Below are positions 1-5,321 of a stretch of 8,937 nt of DNA, piece by piece. The notes under the pieces were generated by a model. That model saw nothing but the letters and a program-made list of their open reading frames with translations, was not told the DNA's origin and searched no databases. The translations under genes and the position numbers were made by a program. Every line of letters starts with the position of its first letter. Within the stretch, counting starts at the first letter, position 1. Source of the stretch: Bacillota bacterium (GTDB lineage Bacteria > Bacillota > Clostridia > Lachnospirales > Lachnospiraceae); contig JAEZXP010000186.1 of the NCBI GenBank assembly GCA_023419655.1, positions 1-8,937 of the forward strand. Reading direction: 5' to 3'.

Positions 1-542
1 CGGTAATGTATGATGGTTCAGCCCTTCCATTTGAAGAGAATCTCGAGAACACAAGGCTTGTATGCAAGGTGGCTCACGCCAGCGGTGTATCCGTGGAAGC
101 AGAACTCGGAAGTCTGGCATCCGGTGACAAATCCCATGAAGGAAGTGTATCCGATGTGGAAGCGTATACAGACCCGGCCGCTGCAAAGTTATTTGCCGAT
201 GAGACCAATGTAGATACGCTGGCAGTATCCATAGGGACGGTACATGGACTATATAAGGGAAAACCGAACATAAGAATTGACATCTTAAAGAGCATTAATG
301 AGAAGCTTTCCATTCCGCTGGTACTTCATGGGGGCTCAGGAACGCCTGAGGAGGATATAAAGGCATGCATTCAAAACGGAATAGCAAAGATTAATGTCAA
401 TACGGAGATATCGAATTATACCATTGAAAAGTCTGCCGAACTGTTATCATCCAAGCAGCCGCATCTGTCCGTATTATCATTAAAACAGGTCGATTATGTG
501 AAGGAGATTGTAAAGAAATACATAACATTCTTCGGCAGTTAG
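1..542 (+). CDS. Class II (zinc) ketose-bisphosphate aldolase, C-terminal part
   Basis: The frame is open from the left edge (codons in phase from base 3), so the start lies outside the window; about 179 residues of a usually ~280-residue protein are present. Class II aldolases use Zn2+ to cleave fructose- or tagatose-1,6-bisphosphate-like ketoses into dihydroxyacetone phosphate and an aldehyde in the cytoplasm. Visible motifs in order are VMYDGS, VEAELG, GTVHGLY, VLHGGSG and NVNTE. The His of GTVHGLY and the His of VLHGGSG are 28 residues apart, as the zinc ligands His180 and His208 are in GatY; GGSG and NVNTE are phosphate-binding loops. The catalytic Asp and first zinc His of the family would lie in the missing N-terminal part. 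An 82-nt gap with no visible terminator separates it from the GntP permease, so it probably belongs to the same operon. Whether the substrate is fructose-, tagatose- or another ketose bisphosphate cannot be told; family is sure, substrate is not. Confidence 0.93.
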   Translation, partial: VMYDGSALPFEENLENTRLVCKVAHASGVSVEAELGSLASGDKSHEGSVSDVEAYTDPAAAKLFADETNVDTLAVSIGTVHGLYKGKPNIRIDILKSINEKLSIPLVLHGGSGTPEEDIKACIQNGIAKINVNTEISNYTIEKSAELLSSKQPHLSVLSLKQVDYVKEIVKKYITFFGS

Positions 543-624
543 GCAATCATTATCTGTGAAACTATTTATGGGGTTTACAAATTCAAAAGGGCTTTAAAAA
601 CAAAATATAACGAGGAGGTATTTT

Positions 625-2007
625 ATGAACTTAGCAACATTATTAATTATTTTTACCGTAGCTTTAGTATTTGTCCTATTATCCATTATTAAGTTTAAGC
701 TGCATCCGTTTTTGGCATTGCTTATCGGCGGACTTTTAATGGGCATACTGTCCGGCATGAAACTGACGGATATTGCGAATGGCCTGGCAAGCGGATTTGG
801 CGGTACGATGGAGGGTATCGGTATTATTATTATCCTGGGTGTAGCCCTTGGTAACCTCCTTCATCTGTCAGGTGCCACAGGACAGATAGCATCATTAATG
901 CTTAAGATGACAGGAAAGAAGAATGCACCTCTGGCAGTGAATCTGACCGGATACATTGTATCGATACCGGTATTCTTTGATGCGGCATTCGTAATATTAA
1001 TCAATCTTGTTAAGTCTCTTTCCAGAAAGGGCAAGGTTCCGTTTATAACATTAGCAACGGCACTTTCAGTGGGCTTAATAACAACCCATGCGCTTGTAAT
1101 TCCCACTCCGGGTCCCATTGCGGTGGCGGGCACAATGGGTGCGAATATCGGCTGGTTCTTACTATACAGTATTATCGTAAGCTTACCGGCATCGATAATC
1201 GGCGGTGTGGTTTATGGTAACATATTGGGAAAGAGGAAAGAATACAGAGAGGATTTTGCAAATTCATTCGATGACATTGATGAGTACGAGGAAGGAAAAG
1301 AGGATAAAAATGTTAAGCTTCCTTCCGGTGGGTTGGGAATATTCCTTATTTTCCTGCCAATCATAATTATTCTTCTGGGAACGGTTGCATCCTTATTCCT
1401 TGAGAAGGATACCGCATTGTATGTATTTTTCAACTTTATCGGGAACAAAAATATTGCTTTACTGATTGGTGTAATTGTGGCTTACATTTGCCTGAGGACA
1501 TACATAAAACAAAGCTTCAACGACATTGTTACCGATGCGGCAACACAATCGGGTATTATACTTGCCATTACAGGTGCCGGTGGAGCATTCGGAAAGATAA
1601 TCAATAATACCGGTATCGGAGAACTTCTTGTTGAAGGAATGTCAGGATTAACTGCAGGAGCAGGAATTGCCATGATTATCGCTGCTTTCATTATCAGTCA
1701 GGTTTTAAGAGCTGCACAGGGCTCAACAACGGTTGCCCTTGTTACCACATCCGCGATTTTTGCGCCTATTATTGCCGGAATGGCAGGAGTTTCACCTATT
1801 CTTGTAGGTCTTGCAATCTGTGCAGGCGGAATCGGTATCTCATTACCGAATGACTCCGGCTTCTGGGTTGTAAACCGGTTCGGTAAATTTAATCTAAAGC
1901 AGACGATGCAGACATGGACGGTAGGCGGAACAATATCCGGCGTGACAGCCCTGATTATCATTATTATTCTGGGGCTGCTTACCAATGTACTGCCGGGATT
2001 GATTTAG
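625..2007 (+). CDS. GntP-family gluconate/sugar-acid:H+ symporter
   Basis: A 460-residue, very hydrophobic integral membrane protein; the GntP family is usually about 440-460 residues with roughly 12 membrane helices, importing gluconate or related hydroxy acids with protons. Family motifs are clear: GAGGAFG (317-323) followed by NNTGIG, R-A-A-Q-G-S-T-T starting at R362, and P-N-D-S-G-F-W around N409-W414. A charged stretch at about 201-235, rich in Asp, Glu and Lys, is the one large hydrophilic loop, probably cytoplasmic. The ATG is preceded by GAGGAGG (612-618) at 6 nt, which fixes the start. The kinase gene begins 25 nt after the stop, so the two are surely co-transcribed. By family the substrate is an aldonate such as gluconate, but GntP members also carry threonate, fructuronate, D-serine and others; the actual substrate is unknown. 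Confidence 0.94.
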   Translation: MNLATLLIIFTVALVFVLLSIIKFKLHPFLALLIGGLLMGILSGMKLTDIANGLASGFGGTMEGIGIIIILGVALGNLLHLSGATGQIASLMLKMTGKKNAPLAVNLTGYIVSIPVFFDAAFVILINLVKSLSRKGKVPFITLATALSVGLITTHALVIPTPGPIAVAGTMGANIGWFLLYSIIVSLPASIIGGVVYGNILGKRKEYREDFANSFDDIDEYEEGKEDKNVKLPSGGLGIFLIFLPIIIILLGTVASLFLEKDTALYVFFNFIGNKNIALLIGVIVAYICLRTYIKQSFNDIVTDAATQSGIILAITGAGGAFGKIINNTGIGELLVEGMSGLTAGAGIAMIIAAFIISQVLRAAQGSTTVALVTTSAIFAPIIAGMAGVSPILVGLAICAGGIGISLPNDSGFWVVNRFGKFNLKQTMQTWTVGGTISGVTALIIIIILGLLTNVLPGLI

Positions 2008-2032
2008 GCGGGTATATAAAAGGAGTAAAAGA

Positions 2033-3541
2033 ATGGAATATATTATTACCATTGACGTAGGAACAATGAGCATGCGGTCAATCCTATATGATATTCAGGG
2101 TACATCCTTATTTACATCATCCTATGAATATCATGCAATATTCATGGCGCAGGGATTGGTTGAACAGGACACGAATGACTGGAAGGAAGCATTATATTTC
2201 ACCCTGAAAGAAACAGCAGAGTATATAAGCGGTAAGGACATCAAGGTTTCGGCAATTACGGTAACCTCCCAGAGAGCCTCCGTCATCCCTGTAGACCGTG
2301 AAGGAAATCCCTTGCATAATGCGGTGACGTGGCAGGATAAGCGCAGTGTTTTAATGTGCCAGCAGCTCCTTGATGAGATGTCTCTTACTGCAATCTATAA
2401 AAAAACAGGTTTAAGGGCGAACCCGTATTTTTCTCTCCCCAAGATGATGTGGTTCAAGCAAAAACAGCCTGAGATATATTCGAAGACCCATAAATTAATC
2501 GGAGTCCAGGATTATATTATACATCTTCTGACCGGTGAATTTAAGACGGATTGGTCACAGGCAGCCCGGACGATGCTGATGGATATTAAGAACTTCAAAT
2601 GGGATAATGAGCTTATTCATGTGGCGGGTATGGATGAAGCCCTCTTATGCGAGCTGTGTCCTCCCGGTTCTATTGCCGGAGGCTTAAAGGCTGATTTTGC
2701 AAAGGAAACGGGTCTGGATGAAGGAATACCGGTCATAATGGCCGGAGGAGACCAGCAGAATGCGGCACTTGCATTAAATATTCTGAATCCCGGTATGGCC
2801 GAGGCCAATACAGGAACCGGCTCCTTTGTAATCGCTTATTCAGACAAACCGGTATTTGATAAGAAATGCAGGGTATTATGCAGTGCCTCCGCAGTTCCCG
2901 GCAAATGGATTGTAGAAGCAGGTATATTCAATACAGGCTCGATATACCGCTGGTTAAGAGAACAGTTCTATTCAGGGGATAGTGCAAATTACAGCTTTAT
3001 GAATGAGGAGGCGCTGGCTTCGCCCGTGGGTTCTAACGGTGTTATGCTGATTCCCCATTTTGAAGGCAGTGCCGCACCGTTTTGGAATCCTTATGCCAAG
3101 GGCCTGTTTTTCAACCTGTCTCTTGGTACAAAGAGAGGGGATATGGCGAGAGCCATATTCGAAGGGATTGCCATGGAGATAGCGGATAATTTATCCTTGA
3201 TAGAGGTTGTTTCCGGAGATATCGATATTATCAGTGTAGCCGGCGGCATGACGAGGTCGGATTTGTTCAACCAGATTCAATCCGACATCTTCTATAAGAA
3301 AGTAGTAAGGTATCAAAATAGCGAGGCTTCATCACTGGGCGCGACGATGTCGGCAACCGTAACCCTCGGTATCTATCATTCATACGAGGAAGCCTTCGCA
3401 AATATTGTAGGTGATGAGGAAATATATATACCGAATGCAGAAAATCATATTAAATATGATAAGCTGAGGATGCGAAAGCACGACTTATATAACGCACTAA
3501 ACCAGCGGGGTGTATACGAAAAGTTTATGAAACCGCTTTAA
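2033..3541 (+). CDS. FGGY-family carbohydrate kinase (gluconokinase/xylulokinase-like)
   Basis: A 502-residue cytoplasmic sugar kinase of full family length (about 490-520). The N-terminal domain has the phosphate-1 loop D8-V-G-T with R15, and W100-Q-D-K-R104, the place of the substrate-contact motif. D240 in G-G-D-Q-Q-N-A-A-L is the expected catalytic base. N-T-G-T-G-S is the phosphate-2 region, and G404-G-M-T-R-S-D the adenosine motif, followed by the usual S-S-L-G-A-T segment. AGGAG lies at 2021-2025, 7 nt before the ATG. The gene follows the GntP permease by 25 nt, consistent with phosphorylating what that permease brings in; the aldolase upstream may act on a later bisphosphate intermediate. 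Automated names would be gluconokinase, xylulokinase or simply FGGY kinase. The WQDKR box also recalls glycerol-kinase-type members. All catalytic motifs are intact; the substrate is not resolved. Confidence 0.93.
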   Translation: MEYIITIDVGTMSMRSILYDIQGTSLFTSSYEYHAIFMAQGLVEQDTNDWKEALYFTLKETAEYISGKDIKVSAITVTSQRASVIPVDREGNPLHNAVTWQDKRSVLMCQQLLDEMSLTAIYKKTGLRANPYFSLPKMMWFKQKQPEIYSKTHKLIGVQDYIIHLLTGEFKTDWSQAARTMLMDIKNFKWDNELIHVAGMDEALLCELCPPGSIAGGLKADFAKETGLDEGIPVIMAGGDQQNAALALNILNPGMAEANTGTGSFVIAYSDKPVFDKKCRVLCSASAVPGKWIVEAGIFNTGSIYRWLREQFYSGDSANYSFMNEEALASPVGSNGVMLIPHFEGSAAPFWNPYAKGLFFNLSLGTKRGDMARAIFEGIAMEIADNLSLIEVVSGDIDIISVAGGMTRSDLFNQIQSDIFYKKVVRYQNSEASSLGATMSATVTLGIYHSYEEAFANIVGDEEIYIPNAENHIKYDKLRMRKHDLYNALNQRGVYEKFMKPL

Positions 3542-3543
3542 AA

Positions 3544-3567
3544 CGTTACTTTTTAATGAAGGTAACG
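3544..3567 (+). terminator. Hairpin directly after the kinase stop codon
   Basis: The 24-nt segment folds into a 10-bp stem (CGTTACTTTT with GAAGGTAACG, two G-U pairs) with a 4-nt loop TAAT, starting 3 nt after the kinase stop. Its position suits an operon-end terminator, but no T-run follows because the 198-nt palindrome begins at the next base. The T-rich stretch now sits beyond that palindrome (3764-3767). It may be the original terminator, separated from its T-run by an insertion, or simply a 3'-end stabilising hairpin. Confidence 0.35.
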
Positions 3568-3765
3568 AAGGGCGTGCTGCAAAATTATATATTAGATATA
3601 CAGGTATAACCATAATGCACCGTTAAAAGAACGTTTACTGTGATTTGTAAGGTTAAAAGCGGACATTTATGTCCCGATTTAGACTTACAAATCATAGTGG
3701 ATGTACTTTTACCGGTGTGTGAGGTTCATACCTGTGTGCCTAATATAATTTTGCAGCACGCCCTT
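3568..3765. repeat. 198-nt near-perfect palindrome (MITE-like or structured RNA)
   Basis: The two arms of this element are reverse complements of each other along their whole length. The outermost 23 bases (3568-3590, beginning AAGGGCGTGCTGC) match the right end (3743-3765) exactly; after a 2-base insertion in the left arm another 74 positions align without gaps, 54 of them identical. The centre is GGACAT-TT-ATGTCC at 3661-3674. By hand count, a + strand RNA would form 77 Watson-Crick and 9 G-U pairs out of 97. The right end reads GCAGCACGCCC followed by TTTT, so the outer stem could also work as a terminator. It contains no protein-coding frame of note. I see no target-site duplication at the boundaries. 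Likely readings are a non-autonomous transposable element with 23-bp terminal repeats, or a dispersed structured RNA element; copy number in the genome would decide. Confidence 0.8.
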
Positions 3766-3783
3766 TTAAAAATAAAAAAGTCG

Positions 3784-3812
3784 TTGCACTATCATTACAA
3801 ATCTTTTATAAT
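3784..3812 (+). promoter_or_regulatory. Sigma-A promoter of upp
   Basis: TTGCAC (3784-3789) and a perfect TATAAT (3807-3812) are separated by 17 bp. Transcription would start near 3819, giving a leader of about 55 nt before the upp ATG. It lies just outside the long palindrome, so upp has its own promoter independent of the sugar operon. No PyrR-type binding loop or riboswitch was recognised in the short leader. Confidence 0.75.
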
Positions 3813-3873
3813 TTAAGAGATGTAGGTATATCACAATCTTACCGGATAAAAATTAAAACATAGGAGAATTCAT

Positions 3874-4503
3874 ATGAAAAATATTTTTGTTTTTGACCAC
3901 CCATTGATACAACATAAAATGACATATCTCAGAGATAAGAATACGGGAACAAAAGAGTTCAGAGAGCTTATGAGCGAAGTGGCTATGTTGATGGCATATG
4001 AAGTAACCAGAGATTTACCAATTGAAGAAATAGAAGTTGAGACACCGATAGGAATTGCTAAATCAAATATAATTTCCGGAAAGAAATTGTGTATCGTACC
4101 CATACTGAGAGCTGGATTGGGTATGGTGGATGGAATGCAGAACCTGATTCCTTCCGTAAAGATAGCACATATAGGTCTGTATCGAGATCATGACACACTG
4201 GAGGCCATTGAATATTACAGTAAATTCCCCGAAGATATCGAGGAAAGAGATGTGATTGTTCTTGAACCGATGATTGCTACAGGAGGTTCTCTATCGGCAG
4301 CCATTAGTATTATTAAAGACAAGGGCGTTAAGCATATTAAGATAATGAGCATATTGGCGGCACGGTCCGGCATCGAGAAATTGGCACAGGACCATCCGGA
4401 TGTGAATATCTACTGTGCGAAGATAGATGAAGCATTAAATGACCACGGTTATATCGTACCTGGCCTGGGTGATGCGGGAGACAGACTGTTTGGTACCAAA
4501 TAA
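3874..4503 (+). CDS. upp: Uracil phosphoribosyltransferase
   Basis: A 209-residue protein of exactly the family's usual length. The enzyme makes UMP from uracil and PRPP in the cytoplasm (pyrimidine salvage). Visible signatures are the R-A-G-L-G-M-V-D-G segment typical of UPRT, the PRPP-binding loop E131-P-M-I-A-T-G-G-S139, and the C-terminal uracil-binding G-L-G-D-A-G-D-R-L-F-G-T at the very end. Most UPRTs have Asp where this one has Glu131 in the PRPP loop, a conservative change. AGGAG at 3862-3866 precedes the ATG by 7 nt. It is a single-gene transcription unit: own promoter upstream, long hairpin downstream, and the next genes run toward it on the other strand. Identification is secure. 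Confidence 0.97.
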   Translation: MKNIFVFDHPLIQHKMTYLRDKNTGTKEFRELMSEVAMLMAYEVTRDLPIEEIEVETPIGIAKSNIISGKKLCIVPILRAGLGMVDGMQNLIPSVKIAHIGLYRDHDTLEAIEYYSKFPEDIEERDVIVLEPMIATGGSLSAAISIIKDKGVKHIKIMSILAARSGIEKLAQDHPDVNIYCAKIDEALNDHGYIVPGLGDAGDRLFGTK

Positions 4504-4525
4504 TATGAAATGTTAAAAATGATAG

Positions 4526-4587
4526 GGGTCGTTGGAAAATTGAGCCAGGTGCATGATGGTGCACCCAGTGCCTTTTTCCAACGACCC
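4526..4587. terminator. Long hairpin between upp and the converging operon
   Basis: A perfect 14-bp outer stem pairs GGGTCGTTGGAAAA (4526-4539) with TTTTCCAACGACCC (4574-4587). Inside it a second 6-bp stem pairs GGTGCA (4548-4553) with TGCACC (4560-4565). It begins 22 nt after the upp stop and stands between convergent genes, so it probably ends transcription from one or both sides. It is not a textbook intrinsic terminator: the T-run (4573-4577) is part of the outer stem's right arm and no T-run follows either end. Confidence 0.55.
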
Positions 4588-4642
4588 ATTAAAGTTATAC
4601 GCATGAATTTAAGAATAATTTATACCGGCAGTTTATACCGCC

Positions 4643-4981
4643 TTAATTTTCCTCCGGCATTTCAACCGTACTGGAACTAATGCCTACGGTTTTTGTTACG
4701 GGTAATGCGAAACAGACACCGTGGGCAAGAGAGCGAAAACCTGAATGCTGTTTTACATCCTTCATAATCATCTCTGCGGTTTTGTTATCAGTAATCGTCA
4801 GTATCATCTCCTTCTCGATATCCGCACTTATTCCCAGAATATCTTTCGTTAATGAGTTGACACCGCGGGCATTGATGATAGTAATGCCTGCAACGCCTTT
4901 GGAGCGTATAAAATCCACTGCCTGTTCGGTAAATCCTGAATTAACAATGATATATAATGCTTTCATACGACTATTATCCAC
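4643..4981 (-). CDS. PII-like protein, second copy of the operon
   Basis: A 112-residue protein resembling the PII (nitrogen regulatory protein) superfamily, which are usually 95-112-residue trimeric sensors binding nucleotides and small metabolites. Fold signals are a first beta strand (ALYIIVN), a helix, G-I-T-I-I-N-A-R-G (place of PII's second strand before the T-loop), K-E-M-I-L-T-I-T-D (third strand) and H-G-V-C-F-A-L-P-V (the usual I-F-V-x-P-V strand). The T-loop region is short and lacks the modifiable Tyr51 and the K-G-x-x-x motif of canonical GlnB. The start is taken as GTG (4981) because AGGTAGG lies 8 nt upstream; the ATG five codons later has no ribosome site. It follows the other PII-like gene by 25 nt. 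The role is inferred: regulator of the membrane protein encoded first in the operon. No ligand can be assigned. Confidence 0.8.
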   Translation of the reverse strand: MDNSRMKALYIIVNSGFTEQAVDFIRSKGVAGITIINARGVNSLTKDILGISADIEKEMILTITDNKTAEMIMKDVKQHSGFRSLAHGVCFALPVTKTVGISSSTVEMPEEN

Positions 4982-5006
4982 TTTAATAACCTACCTTTCC
5001 ATTTAT

Positions 5007-5321
5007 TTATACGGACATCTTATCTACGGGAATAACATAAGCAATCCCCGTATTTGGCTTATCAAATTCAAATTTAGTAACTAATTGCTCCAGTAACCGG
5101 CTTGATTTGCTGCTGGGAACGATGCATGTAATCATGACCTTCTTTTCTTCCGGGACAAGTCCCAGCATATCCTTAAAGTATCCGGCTTTAACGGAACCTT
5201 TGGCATATACCACGTCAATCAGATGACATTCAGAATCCAATAAAAACTTTAGTATTTCGTCTTTTTTCTTTCGTCCTGCAATCAATGTTACATAATCAAT
5301 ACCATATTCGAAATCAGTCAA
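5007..5321 (-). CDS. PII-like protein, first copy of the operon
   Basis: A 104-residue PII-like protein if translation begins at TTG (5321). I prefer this start because GAGGAGG, embedded in the end of the preceding gene, lies 9 nt upstream and because homology-like sequence begins there (D-Y-V-T-L-I-A as the first strand). An ATG 15 codons earlier would add a basic, unlikely extension inside the upstream gene and has no good ribosome site. The start overlaps the membrane-protein stop by 8 nt, implying translational coupling. Fold marks include V-V-Y-A-K-G before the T-loop, K-V-M-I-T-C-I-V, and the final T-G-I-A-Y-V-I-P-V strand typical of PII. It shares K-D-M-L-G-L (50-55) with K-D-I-L-G-I (46-51) of its neighbour but is otherwise clearly divergent. 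Proposed job: trimeric sensor subunit acting on the adjacent membrane protein. Confidence 0.8.
   Translation of the reverse strand: MTDFEYGIDYVTLIAGRKKKDEILKFLLDSECHLIDVVYAKGSVKAGYFKDMLGLVPEEKKVMITCIVPSSKSSRLLEQLVTKFEFDKPNTGIAYVIPVDKMSV

Noticed and set aside
3524..3545. Catabolite-responsive (cre-like) element TGAAACCGCTTTAA at the kinase end
   Set aside because: Two positions depart from the CcpA consensus and it lies at the gene's 3' end, far from any promoter.
3568..3765. 6S RNA or another known ~200-nt housekeeping RNA
   Set aside because: The length and overall hairpin shape are similar, but the arms are almost fully complementary without the large central bubble of 6S RNA, and no promoter is seen directly before the element.
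4619..4640. Direct repeat TTTATACCG (4619-4627 and 4632-4640) and a 5-bp hairpin after the second PII-like gene
   Set aside because: Short, with no T-run on the - strand; too weak to call a terminator or repeat element.
4680..5084. 134-codon open frame on the + strand across the PII-like genes
   Set aside because: Shadow of the - strand genes: no ribosome site, no recognisable protein features, and the opposite strand has clear PII-like proteins.
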